Assembly: GCA_033782935.1 (NCBI GenBank)
Contig: JAWQEG010001318.1
Span: 186,001-250,000 of the forward strand
DNA: 64,000 nucleotides
From: Petrolisthes cinctipes
Lineage: Eukaryota; Arthropoda; Malacostraca; Decapoda; Porcellanidae
Direction of reading: 5' to 3'
Shown: one piece after another, positions 24,900 through 37,044 of the stretch
Numbering within the stretch: position 1 is the first letter of the stretch
How the letters are laid out: every line of letters begins with the position of its first letter
Notes under the pieces: generated by a model
The model's input: the letters and a program-made list of their open reading frames with translations, nothing else
Told to the model about the DNA's origin: nothing
The model's database searches: none
Position numbers and translations under genes: made by a program

Positions 24900-27170
24900 G
24901 AGGGAGTCTGATGAGATACCAGGAAGGGAAGGGAGGGGAGGGGGAGGGAACGGGGGCTGCATTAACGAACCCAACCTAACCTTAAAGGCACCGTCGCCAC
25001 CTGAGAGGCCCCGCCTGCTACTGTTGGCACCTAACACCGCACCTCACTCCACCTCATTCTTATACTATACATGCTCTCATATACCTGCACACTAGATATT
25101 TTGTCTTATAATTAGTAGTTACACCACCAATACAGCAGGAGTGCAATTGAAATACGTGGCAGTTATCAAGATTAAAATTCTAGATCACTTAGCCTACTGT
25201 TTAGGCTAATTCGTAATCACTGATTGGTACTCACTACTTCCATTGTATCGTACTAATTAAGTGTCACTGTCACTCATTCACACTGTTCCCATGTTTCTAT
25301 GCTCAGTTCAAAAGTGAAGCTACATATATATGAAGGTCTCCCTCAGCTGAATCAACCCCAAACACTACACACTTGGAATCCTTGGTTGAATGTCCATCAC
25401 AAAAGTAGCCTAAACATCCCACTTTGATCCGACCTCTACAAATGCCACCAGTACACATTTATTGCACATACTGGACACAGGCTTCATGTCTTCACTTTTG
25501 TAGGAAACTGTACCAGCGAGGGCGATTATGACGTTTGGTGCCCTATAGTGATTAGTGCGGGAAGTTCATGAAGAAAAGATATTGAGATCTCAGCCTTTTG
25601 TCACAATTTAACCGAACTCATAGTTTGTTTATCAGTACAGCGCACAAACCTCTCGATACATAATGGAACTCCACAACGGAGTAGATTACTTGACCCTTCA
25701 CATAAACACCTGTACAGTACAACAAACATTAACACGATATTACACACCACACGCACAACCAACACGTAACCGCTTCCGTCATTACAAATTACGGTACATT
25801 ATCAATCCATACCGGTACTGCATCTCGACACACTATACATGCCATCACCATTATACCAGTAGTGTGTTGTGTTCTACTGTCCCTCTTCACCCAGTAGTAG
25901 CTGCAGTAACTACTTCACTAGTATTCAGGTTTTAATCGAGAGTAGAGTCCCCTAATCTAAAGAACACTGAAAACAAACATCAAAAGGACACAAACCATTC
26001 ACTATGATTGTATTAAAAAACAAATCCACCCATCATAAGTTAGTAAACGTTGTGATGGACTTCAGTTTTCCTTTTCCCCAAATCACAGTATCCTCGTCCC
26101 ATTCCTTTCTTCCCATCTCTTTGTTGAACCAAGCACTTCTTGTTCTTTGTATACATTTCCTGCAATCATTTATCCTAAAACACTTCCAAACAACACTGGT
26201 CTCACAATTTCCTCCCTTTCTTCCGTTACTACTTGTGTTACAACTCCTTGGTTTCATATTCTTTCATATCACTATCTTCCTTCTCATCCTTAGTAGCTCT
26301 GATCCACATTACAAAAATTTTCAACGTCACAATGACTACTCTACATACAGTAAAAAAAAATTCAACATTATCCATCTAAAGGCTAACTTCCACATCTTTA
26401 TCATCTTTCTTGTTTCTTCTCATCCTTAATTACGTCTTGCATATTACCATAACAATGATCCCAAAGCCTCCTTTGCCTCTGATGATCTCCAGGAAGGGAA
26501 ATGTGGAATTAGACCGAGTCCCCCACGTGGTGAGCTGACTCAGAGGCGACCCTATGGCTATAGTCAGTCACGGGAACTCCCCATCACTGAGGTCACAAGC
26601 TCCTTACACACAGGGACGGTAACAATATCACAGGGCACGCTCTGTTGAGTTAAGCTACTTTAGGTAAGCCACCATATTACAAGTCTGGCTGAATTAGGTT
26701 ACGTTAGGATACACACGCACACACTATATTGAAGTTATGAACAATAATATTACTGAATTAAGCAATTATGATCCCACTCACGCTCAAGCGACCACCTGCA
26801 GGCTTGACTCGCTCGCTCACACACAACTCAAACGATTTTCCAAAACGAACACCCGACGTCTGACCTGAATGTAACCTAAGGACTTGAACTACTGTACACA
26901 TTTACTTTATATTGCAATTGTTGTGACGACCATAAGGCAGTTCTGGCCTTAACTTTACATCACCCTAGTCACGCCCTCAGCTGGCCACCCTCACACAGCT
27001 TGAAGGAAACACACCAACCAATCGATGACGAGGGACACTGATGTCATTCATATACACGGAACGACAGGTAAACAAATGACGTAACAACAACGATCAACGT
27101 CACTGTGGTAGAAAGCCATGTTATTTGTTTACCGTGTAGGCCTAGAAGAAATCTAAGGTGCATGAAAAGG
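24900..27170. other. No gene seen; two GC-richer patches
   Basis: 24890-25060 (GGGAGGGGAGGGGGAGGG, then CGCC-rich) and 26780-27090 (CpG-bearing, with TGACGT words at ~27076) stand out from the AT-rich background and could be promoters. No adjoining exon could be found. Confidence 0.25.
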
Positions 27171-27391
27171 TGAATGAAATTAAATGGAGAAGTGGATTAC
27201 AGTGGATGTGCTGAAGATATCAACCTGCACGACAACGATGATGTGTAAGATGGATAGGGTATGTGAATGATGGGAACGAATATAATAAAAGGACGGAGGT
27301 GGATAGATGAGTGACTGGGTAGGAGTGGGTGAATATTTAGGCCGTGACTCACATCCTACCATCTTCGTCCCTCCTCCCTCTCTTGGGCCCT

Positions 27392-27416
27392 ACACACACA
27401 CACACACACACACACT
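27392..27416. repeat. (CA)n microsatellite
   Basis: About 12 CA units. Confidence 0.9.
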
Positions 27417-28747
27417 GTACCATTCTAGGCTAGATAGACTACTTCATAACCTCACCTCTCTTGACCTCCCTTGCACTACCAACATTCCCATTTTACAACT
27501 GGTAACCCATTATACCCAATATCCTTCACTCTTCGAGCCTACGGAAAATGTAGAGCAGGGTATTATTTTCACCATTCCCATTTAACTGTGTCAAGAGAAG
27601 TTTAATGAGTAAGCAAACTACTTAAATTATCAACATGTAAAAAATAGAAGTGTAATTTTACAGAGCTGTCATGCATATCATGTATCTCATTTGGGTTAGG
27701 TTATAGAAGGACACTATCCCTTCCCACAGGTTTACGTACAAATATCGATACGGGCAGTAGGACGGGAGGCGTTGATGTTACCATTGTATGAATCAGGCAC
27801 CTTGAAATTAGACAGCCTTTCGTACCGTGTTAGACAAGTTTGGTTAGCTAAAATATTTACAGTATGAAATATACATTCTTTTAAAGCAACACATTGTTCT
27901 AGAGATTTGCGTCAAAACATACTATTTGTTATTATTATTGTTGTAAATCCCCTTCCATGGAGCAAGCAACCGTTCATCCCTTTCCTCACCTAGCTATCGC
28001 ATATTCATCTACTGTACTTCCTCACCCAGTAGGCACCTGTCTTCCCACTTCCTCAACCAAGACACGCTCGTCTGTCCAGCCCCACCCACGGGAATGGGTT
28101 GAGGAAGCGACCACCACATTCTTGAGGTAAAGCCAAATGCGTCACCACCGCCCACCACCACTACCACCATAATCACCCACTGCTATCATACCACAACCAC
28201 CCTCTAACCCACCATGAACAACTACTATCACCACCTCACTCAGCACCTCTACTATGATACCACTCACCATGACCACTATTATTACACTAAAACCATCTTT
28301 TAACTCATCTCCCTCCACCACCACTTCACTCACATCAGTTTCACCACTACTATCATCACATACATACACGACCACTACACAACAAATACTACTACGATAT
28401 ATACTACTAAGCTACCCTGCATCCGTAAATAAAACAAACACACACACACACACACAACATACGGTATATAGGCTACCATCTCGCGCCATCAAGACACCAT
28501 GCCAAAATTTTAATAACCCTCGTGACATGTGTAGCCTATATAGTACTTCCCAGATGAGTCACCTACAATGACAATAATCCGACACCTGTTACACCGTACC
28601 TACCAGCTGCTACTATTACCTTACATAATTATGGTTCTGTTCCAACTTAATTGATGCACTTAGTCGTGATGTCATTTACTACTACCACATACTGAACATA
28701 AACCATAGCAGATGATGTCTTGTGAATATATCTGGGGCGTCAACCCA

Positions 28748-28923
28748 TTAAGGGGAGGTTCTTTTATAGGTGAATTGGTTGGTCTCTGATTCCTCCTAAC
28801 TTTGCCATGAAACAGAAGATCCCTATGAGCATCATTGAAGGCGTCTGTTTTCTGGTAACCTACAATATAGTTAGGAAAAATCAGTAGCCTTCCAATTTAC
28901 CAAAAATAGAACCTCTCCTTAAA
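28748..28923. mobile_element. Core hairpin family copy
   Basis: TTAAGGGGAGGTTCTTTTA and TAGAACCTCTCCTTAA form the ends. Inner arms are CTGATTCCTCCTAACTTTGCC and ATAGTTAGGAAAAATCAG, with a short insertion around 28858. Confidence 0.7.
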
Positions 28924-30177
28924 CAAACTGTATCTTGCCCAACTCTGTTCTTTTGAGACTTCAGCAGTTGTCTACTTAGCCTACAGTACGGTGAAGTGTC
29001 CCTTCCATTAGTACAATCATAAGTAGCCTATGTAACAGTACAACATTTACAACTCCTAATCAGTTCCTTCAACAACAACCACTACCGTAATACTAATTGT
29101 AAGACACCTCCCTCCCATGCAATTTTTTCAATTACCACAACCCTTACCTTCTCCACAACACTACTACTACTACATTCTCACCGACAGTACACTGACTTCC
29201 ACATTACCACCAACCAAAGACAGGATATTCCTTGGTACCATATTATCACTACCGGTATCATAAAAGACCACTACATAATATGAAACAAACTACAAGTGTA
29301 TATATTACATCATCCACGCCATCTACTACTACCGCCACCACGCCACCAAGCATCCACAACTGTCAGTCTACCAACACGAGCGTCACAACAATAGACACAC
29401 CAGGAAGCTCAACACTACCAAGGGCCAGGGAACCTCCCTAGTTTCATAGGAAGTGTTGTACCTTCCCACATCAAGCTGAAACATTTTGGCATCTGTACAC
29501 AACCACACATAAACACTTCCTCGGACCCTATCTTCTACGTTAATCGCTAGACTACATATCAAATCCAACTACACTAGAAATTTCTGTTTGAGTTGACCAC
29601 CAGAACATAACATTAAGTATCCTGCTGTTGTCTTAGTTAGTACATAAGGATCGACTCTACAACTAACAGTATTTACAGGATTATTACTCTATCCTCCTCA
29701 CTGTATAAGTTAATGTAAACAGTATGTCTGTAATGTACTATTACAGAGTGCTACCGAGATCACACCATGAAACCATCTACCATTCTACAGTACTACCTAG
29801 GCTACGGCGCTACTTCTATTATTACCACCACTATCACTACCACGACATACACCTTGTCCTATAGCAAACTGCGTCCCGGCAAAAGTAGAACACACGCACC
29901 AAAGAAACAAAGCAACTGTTGTCGTGGTGGGGACGGAACACACACAACATTAAACAGCGTCTTAAAACAAATCCTAACACTCATGCTTGGTAGACAACGG
30001 TGTGGCCTCTTTAATATTTTGTGCTTCACTTCCATGATAGTTTATTAAAATGTACCTTACATGTGTAACATTTGGTTGTCTCGCTTGTCCCAATTCCGAT
30101 TAAAAACAGACCGGTTCTAAATAAATGCAAGTAAACTGTGGGAACATATGGGGACTCTGTTGTTAAAGACGATAGGC

Positions 30178-30235
30178 TAGCGGCTAGCCTAACTGGTAAA
30201 ACATCAGACTGGAGTAACCTTGTACAGCCCAAGAA
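30178..30235 (+). other. Possible tRNA-derived SINE head
   Basis: TAGCCTAACTGGTAAAACATCAGACTGG resembles a tRNA A-box and D-arm followed by anticodon-stem bases. No convincing B-box follows, so this is at most a decayed fragment. Confidence 0.15.
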
Positions 30236-30331
30236 GGAAACAAACCGGTATTACAAACAAACAGAAAATGTATATATATACTAGGAAGGCAAATACCAGT
30301 AAAGAAGACATACGTGATGACTACCCTACTT

Positions 30332-30369
<38 letters not shown>
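30332..30369. repeat. (GA)n microsatellite
   Basis: About 19 GA units with one GATA break. Confidence 0.95.
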
Positions 30370-31585
30370 CTTTCCTCCCTCACTATATTTATACCTCTGC
30401 CTTTGACACACCCACCCCTCCCTCTGTCTTTCTCACTTTTCACTACAACTGCCTGCAATTCCTTCGTTACATGCTTTCCCTTATCCTCATATCTTTCTTA
30501 GACTATCGAGCAATTGAGACAGATCTTCCAACCTAGGTAAATAAGCCTTTATCTCCCCTATCTCTTTCAAATTATTTAATCCTTCATTTTCAACACAACT
30601 CATTCCATCTCCTGTTGTATCCCACTTGTTTTTCTTTCCCTATCTCATTCCATCTCCCATTGCATTTGCCCTATATATCTTTTCTTTTAATTTTCCATGC
30701 TAGTACATCCCATTAAACCCACTCGTCTAGATAGGCTATTCACATCTGCTACACCCACCCCTCTTCCACTAACTCCAATCGCACCCACGCCACTGTTTTC
30801 CCACAAGACACAAAGGAAACTGGCACATTAAGAGTAACAAAGACAAGAGAAGGTGGGGATAGATAGAGTACCGGTACAGGTCACCAAACAAAGACAAAAC
30901 AAAGACACAAAGATTATGCTGTACAGAGATATACATACACCCACACAATACCAGTACGGTACCATAACATTGAGCTATATAGTACTTCATGTAGATATAC
31001 AAATCCACAGATCCATCTCCAATAAATATCCATTATCCACATTACCATAGTTACCTCCCCCAGGTATTAATATTCCTGACCAATCCTTTACAAGCTGATG
31101 ACTAGGAATCAACTTGCATCAGCTGCAGCAGCCAGAATTAGAACCCAGGACAGAACACAGCAACACCATCACAGTCTATTTAAAAATTCAATAATAATAC
31201 AGTATTCTAGAAGAGTGTCATAGCCTGTAACAATAACAGCTTTGAAATCGCTATGAATAACAGCACCTGAATGGAGAGACAAACTTACACACAAACACAT
31301 TAAACCAAATGCTAACCAACTCACTGACACAAGAAGGCACAAAACCAAATTTGGCCAAAGGAGTTTGTTTTGTTTTTTCACTGTGCTATTACAGGGTAGG
31401 CCGATCATGCATGAAGTTTACATTACTTCCATCTCCCCTCTTCCACATCCTTAGCACAGAGAATGAACATTTTCAAAATAAAAGCAGCTGGGTTTGTCAA
31501 GGACTGTTTCAATTGCAGTTAAGTATGTTCCCACTTGGCAGTGGAAGGGAAAATGAATTTATTTACCGGTAGGCCTATACAGTAC

Positions 31586-31788
31586 TTCATTCACTCAACA
31601 CTGTCCTCAGGTGGCACAGGTAGTACTGTACAGTATACTGGTGGGGTCTACAACCATCCTTTAATTCACATGTCCTGCACACTGTATTATTTCATTCACT
31701 CAACACTGTCTTCAGGTGGCACAGGTAGTACTGTACAGTATATTGGTGGGGTCTACAACCATCCTTTAATTCAAATGTCCTGCATACT
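31586..31788. repeat. 105-bp tandem duplication
   Basis: TTCATTCACTCAACACTGTC begins both copies at 31586 and 31691. GGTAGTACTGTACAGTATA and GGTGGGGTCTACAACCATCC recur with few differences, so the duplication is recent. Confidence 0.9.
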
Positions 31789-32189
31789 CCACAAACTCAA
31801 CCAATTTAGCATATGTAGATTATCGTTTCAAGTACAGTACTCAACCACTTCAAGAATGTGCTTAGCTGGCAAGTATGTGAGGATATAAACTTTCAAAGCA
31901 ATTGTGGGTTGTATCTTAGATACTTGCAGTGCATTAAAATCCATTATTTATAACTAAACAACATAAATGTACACATCTAATAAATCTAACTGAATCTGCG
32001 CTCACACAAACATGTTTCTGCTTCACTTTGAAAAATATAATTAATTTACTTTGAAAATTAATAGGGACATTAAGATCAGAGGAAGCAAGGACATTATATA
32101 ATGGACTGACAGAACTGGGTACGTTCTAATCATAAGTCATTTTGACTGCATTCCTTTAATTTAGATGTAATTAGGTTATCGTACTTTGG

Positions 32190-32640
32190 GTGGGGGAAAA
32201 CACATTAATTTAGCATATTTGGTTGTGATTTTGTACTGACGACATGCCATGAATTTTGAAAATTGGGTAACCTGAAGCAAGATTTGCCAAAACTTGGCAA
32301 AGGTTTTAAATATGCTGATATAGATTAACATCTTTCACTCACTGAATGTGAATATTTTAATATTCTTGAATTGGCCAGACCGGGCCTGACCAGACCGAGG
32401 TAAACTGCCGGCACCTCACCGAGGCAGACTACCGGGACCTAACTGGGGGAAATGTACTGGAATCTGACTGGGACAAACTATCAGGATAACCTGGCAAACT
32501 ACATCCAAAAATATTAAATTTTCATATTTTCTTCCACCCAAAACCCCCATTACCTGACACTCTCCCCCAAGATTGTTGCATAGGCAGGTAGAGGGTATCT
32601 CCAAAATAATGCACCTCCCTGGTTTAACTTAACTATTAGA
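32190..32640. repeat. Inverted-end repeat with 24-bp minisatellite (unit E, copy 1)
   Basis: GGGTGGGGGAAAACACATTA and AATTTAGCATATTTGG at the left are answered by CCAAAAATATTAAATTTTCA and TTCTTCCACCC near 32503-32540. In between, 32373-32505 carries about five decayed 24-bp units (ACCGAGGCAGACTACCGGGA, TACTGGAATCTGACTGGGAC). Downstream is GGTATCTCCAAAATAATGCA, also found after copy 2. Confidence 0.55.
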
Positions 32641-32689
32641 CAATAGCCTACACAGCACTAGTTAACTAATATATTTTTCTTATGTATTT

Positions 32690-32905
32690 TCCTCTGTTTT
32701 GAACAAGTTTGACCTTCATTCTAATAGGAAATGCATCATACTGGAGATAGTTCCAACCCCTTTATCCAACAATCTTGGGGGGAGAGATTGGATATAATTT
32801 GCTGAGGTTGTCTTGATAGTTTGTCCCAGTTTGATTCCAGTAGATAGCCCTAGTTAGGTACTGGTAAATTGACCCGATTAAATTCTGGTAGGCTATTCCC
32901 AGTTC
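32690..32905 (-). repeat. Inverted partner of unit E and LINE 3' tandem tail
   Basis: In reverse complement this reads 24-bp units (TACCAGTACCTAACTAGGGC, TACTGGAATCAAACTGGGAC, TATCAAGACAACCTCAGCAA), then CCCCCCAAGATTGTTG, CTATCTCCAGTATGATGCAT. This is the same series as 32400-32620, so the two face each other around 32660. The units are read through in frame by the LINE ORF. Confidence 0.6.
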
Positions 32906-34200
32906 TATCAATCTATCTATAGCTCTGACGCCTCGTTCCCTCCGGGAACTCCCCCCAAGGGGATGGCCACAGCAGAAGTGTCTGTAGTTTTCCCTGTTCC
33001 AACACTCCCTCCTCACTTGGTCAAGCCCTGCTCTGCCCCTCACGTTCCTCTCCTTTACATACTCCTCCACTCTGTTCTGCCATCTAACTGGAGGTCTGTC
33101 TCTCACACCAGGTCCCACAACTTCACTTTCATACACCTTCTTTACAAATTCCTCACCTTGCATTCTCTCTACATGTCCAAACCATCTCAATGTATTATGC
33201 TTCACTCTCTCAACCACTCCACACTCAATACCAATTGCCTTCTCACTCATACCACATCTCTCATTACTTTCTCCATCCCACCTGGTAAGTCCACATGCTC
33301 CTCTCAAGTAACTCATTTCCACTGCACCTATTCTAGACTGATAAACCCTACTCCATGTCCACGTCTCTGATGCATATGTCAGTGTTGGCAGGATTATACT
33401 ATTTCGTAGTCCCCTTTTCACTTCCATACTCACACTTCTACCCTTCATAATCCTTCCCAGTGATCCTATGACCTGTCTACCGCTCACTGCTCTCTCCCTA
33501 ATTTCTCCTTCCATACTTCCATGTTTACACATAACTGTACCCAGGTACTTAAACTCTTTCACTTCCTCCATCATCTCACCCCTCAGAGTTATCTCACACC
33601 TCGTCCCAGTTGGTACTCCCACTCTGTACAGTGTAGCAAAGTCAATCATCCATACCCGGTATATATATTGAATAGCCAAGGTGACAACACATCCCTGTCT
33701 CAGCCCTACACTAATATTAAAACTCTCACTTAGATCACCCTCTACCCGTATACATGCTTTTGCATCTGCATAAAAGACCTCAATGCTTTCAGCAAAGACC
33801 CCCCCAGCACCATAAATTCTCAACACCTCTGTCATAGCTCTCCTATCAACCCTATCGTATGCCTTCTCCATGAAGGCAGCATACAACTTTCTACCCTTCC
33901 CAATATATTTCTCCACTATTAATTTTAATGCAAATATCTGGTCCACACATCCTCTACCCTCTCTGAACCCTCCCTGCTCCTCACAAACTTTATTCCCTGT
34001 TACTTCAACCAGTCTCTCAGTAAGAACCTTCCCATACACCTTCCCCGGTGCACTAAGAAGGCTATTCCCCTATAGCTACCACAATCATCCTTACTCCCCT
34101 TCCCCTTATACAAAGGTACAATTATGGCTCTCCTCCAATCCTCTGGCACCTCTCCCTTCCTCCAGGCCAATGTGCATGTTCCCAGTTAGCTCCCAGCAGT
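32762..34200 (-). mobile_element. Dead non-LTR retrotransposon (LINE), reverse transcriptase part
   Basis: Minus-strand coding begins near 34200 with VPEDWRRAIIVPLYKGKG, shifts frame near 34050, then runs 425 codons. Visible parts: GGFREGRGCVDQ (RT fingers), AFMEKAYDRVDRR (motif A region) and GLRQGC (motif B region), followed at once by sequence typical of the region after the active site (EFKYLGTV), then the C-terminal ETWTW, RWFGHVERM and VEEYVKER signatures. Motif A lacks the catalytic Asp seen in the usual D-x-x-K-A form, and the stretch carrying the xADD box has been deleted, so the copy cannot encode an active polymerase. The 5' part (endonuclease) is absent. The 3' end passes into 24-bp tandem repeats. 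The family is RTE/jockey-like; I cannot name the clade. Confidence 0.85.
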
Positions 34201-34274
34201 TTCCCCTGATTCTCATTAAATTAGTTACCGTAGTTCAGGTCTAGTCTGGCGAATTTTATAATAATTAAAATTAA

Positions 34275-34535
34275 TTTTTATTCAGTGTGTGAAAAGACGT
34301 TAATTTAATTTAGCATATTCAATACCCGAGCCAAGTTTTGGTAAAACTTATCTCGGGTTTCCTAATTTACAACATTCTGGGCTTGTTAGTAGTACAAACT
34401 CACAACCAAATATGCTAAATTTACATGTTTTCCCACACAAAACCCTGATTCCAAACAATCTTTCCCGAGATGTTCGTTAGGTGGGTACAGTAAGGGGTAT
34501 CTCCAGAACAAAGCATTTCCTAATGAAATGGAAGG
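34275..34535. repeat. Inverted-end repeat (unit E, copy 2)
   Basis: GTGTGTGAAAAGACGTTAAT with TTTAGCATATT at the left and AACCAAATATGCTAAATTTA with GTTTTCCCACAC at the right. An inner stem is ACCCGAGCCAAGTTTTGG with CTTATCTCGGGT. GGTATCTCCAGAACAAAGCA follows, as in copy 1. Same orientation as copy 1, on the other side of the LINE. Confidence 0.55.
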
Positions 34536-35499
34536 TAAAAATCTTTTAAAATGCAGAATAAACACCAGAAACACACACTAGTTACCTACAAGGGTGTATC
34601 ATCCAACAGTAAAGTTTTTCTGCATTTCATACTAACACGAGCGTCAAAATCATTCAAATCAGTGGAAAATAACACTAGAAAAACATATTAATCAAATCGG
34701 GTTGTGTATTGTCCAATGGTAAATATATACCCCTCCATATGACCAGGATAAAAACCAGCATACCTATATCCGTCAGTTACAAGATATATAATGGAACAAC
34801 TTACGTAAAATATATGGGAATGGAACAACTGCCTAAGTTAGTGCTTGTCTTCTTACCATCACGATCAAACAATAAAACCTGATGTATTACTCAACCATCA
34901 CAAAACTAATCTAATCATCTGCTGGAGACATACAACATGGGAGTAAAAACACAAGACAAGCAAAATATAAACACATCAATACGAATTATTATCATATTAG
35001 GCCTATATATATTTTTTTTTTTTTTTTTTTTTTCATGTGTTGGTGTTGAGATGGGTGAGGCTGGGGACAACACACCCAATATTATACTTTTATTTTACTT
35101 TTACATCAAGCCTGGCACATCAGGATGCATAATACTTGGGTGAAATACCTTGTGATGTGAGTTGATGGTGATCTAGACGTACATCCACAGTTGCCTGGTG
35201 AAGAAAAATGAGATGAAAAGGGACTTAATGAAGGTGTCACTCGAACACTGACCTCAACAACACTATCCAATTCAGATATTATAGTATTTGGTTATGGAAA
35301 TACCACGTAAAAACTATAAATATCAATATTTCACGTTAGTTTTATGATTAATATTAAATCTATACAGTAATAAGTATTATAGTACTATATTTTATTTTTG
35401 GAACACAAAACTACAAGTGTATAGACCTTCATATTGACATACAAGTTGAGAGTTATGAGACGCATCACCAGGAAAAAGTTTAAATGTACTACGGGCCGT

Positions 35500-35582
35500 A
35501 TGCAAGAACATTCATGGTGCATACGATGGTGTGGTACCGGTACGATGGCTCCATAGACAAACAACGGAGCCATCGTATAGTT
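35500..35582. repeat. Hairpin repeat GGTACGATGGCT, copy 1
   Basis: GGTACGATGGCTCC and GGAGCCATCGTA flank a TTGTTTGTCTAT-type loop (here in complement, ATAGACAAACAA). Its reverse complement aligns with 39824-39905 over about 75 bases. Confidence 0.65.
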
Positions 35583-35773
35583 CAACAAGTATGTGACCTC
35601 ATACCCTCTCTCTTATACCTACAAGGTTTACAACTTTACACCCGTGTAAGTACTTTGTGGATGTAACTAGTACTTTGTGGTCATGTAGTTACAAGTACAG
35701 TTGTGGTCAATGAAAATTATACACATATGGATAACTCAAACACGTCCTCATAATATTATGATGTATAATTATA

Positions 35774-35812
35774 GTTGTTGAAGTTCCTCAAGCTGTCTGG
35801 CCAAGCAGCCCC
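35774..35812. repeat. Dispersed repeat GTTGTTGAAGTTCCTCAAGC, copy 1
   Basis: Shares GTTGAAGTTCCTCAAGCTGT and CTGGCC(A/T)AGCAGC with 37605-37643. Confidence 0.5.
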
Positions 35813-36194
35813 ATTTAATTATAGTTATGAATAGTAAGTAGCTGATTGAAGTAAAATAGAAAGTGTTGCTCAACCTGCTTATTGTTAAGTTGTCCAGCTA
35901 ACGAACAGATGTAAACTATAAAACGTTTACATGAGTCACCCCAATGTGGTTGATTATTTTTGACCACAACTGTATAACCCTGACCTCTGTCTAGCGGTGT
36001 ATCCCCCACACATTTATCCATTTTCTGTGTCAGAGATAGTTTATTTGCTTAATCTCATAGGATGATTGGATAACTAAACTAAGCTTAATTGCCACCAAAG
36101 ATAATTTTACTCCATCCAACCTTAGCCTTCCACCCTCTCTTTCATCACCCTCATACAGCCACCCAATATTATAAACATCATGCACCTTCGCATA

Positions 36195-36660
36195 AACTCT
36201 AAACTGATACCAGAATTGTCTTTTAGATCACCCTGTATTCTCATATGTTCTTTTCCTCTTTAGAAGACCTCAATCCCTTTCAGGAAGCACCCACCAACAC
36301 CATAGATCATAAGCACGTCATTCAAATTCTACCTGTCATAATATTATGCCTTGTCCAAGTCTAAGAAAGGAACATATAGCTTTATACCCCTCCCTAATTA
36401 TTTCTCCACAATTAATTTGTAAAATCTGGGCAGCACATACAGTACTTTACTCCTTTTAAACCCTGCCTGTACTTTACTAATCCCATTTTCTGATACAGTA
36501 CTGGTACTGTACCAGTATTTTAGTCAGTCTTTCAGTAAAAAATAATAACAATGAACCCTCCCATACACCTTCCCCATTAAGATGGCTTATTCCCCTATAA
36601 TTTACACACTCATCCCTACTCCCCTTTCCCTTGTAAAGATAAATAATTATAGCTTTCCTT
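36195..36660 (-). mobile_element. Degraded second LINE copy (RT fragment)
   Basis: No long ORF survives, but the order of words parallels the copy at 33700-34130: AAGACCTCAAT, CACCATA(G/A)AT, TATGCCTT, TATTTCTCCAC, AACCCTGCCTG, CATACACCTTCCCC and CTCCCCTT(C/T)CCCTT. It still has the codons for a D-L-D-K-A motif A, so it decayed independently of the other copy. Same orientation, about 2 kb away. Confidence 0.7.
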
Positions 36661-37044
36661 TATTTTTAGGCATTATAAATAATAGAAGGCAATAACAGTG
36701 AGCTTTTATTGTAATTTTAGTGACTCAAATGCATTTATAGTATTTTCATGAAGGAGTTTTGTGTATAAATATTCCTAAATATAGATGTAAATGCAACAGC
36801 TTAACAACAAAGTTTCAAAGCTTCTCTCTAATATGGTTGGAAAATAGATAAATAGACATACAGCAACTACCTATACTGGAATATAATATCTGCATTTGTA
36901 CCAATACCGTATTTACAAATACAATACTATGTACTGTACTGTTTATAAAGAAAAACCATAAACTTTAAGAAAGTTCAATAATATTCAAATTTTTACAACA
37001 CAAAGAAACATATATGAATATGATTATGTACTGTTTTTACTATA

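Noticed and set aside
24960..24985. Telomeric (TTAGG)n
   Set aside because: Only two imperfect CCTAA words.
26004..26429. 141-codon plus-strand ORF with hydrophobic stretches
   Set aside because: Composition follows a T/C-rich strand; no motif, splice sites or start context. The opposite strand ORF is no better supported.
31535..31888. 117-codon ORF
   Set aside because: It spans the 105-bp tandem duplication, whose length is a multiple of three, so openness is explained by the repeat.
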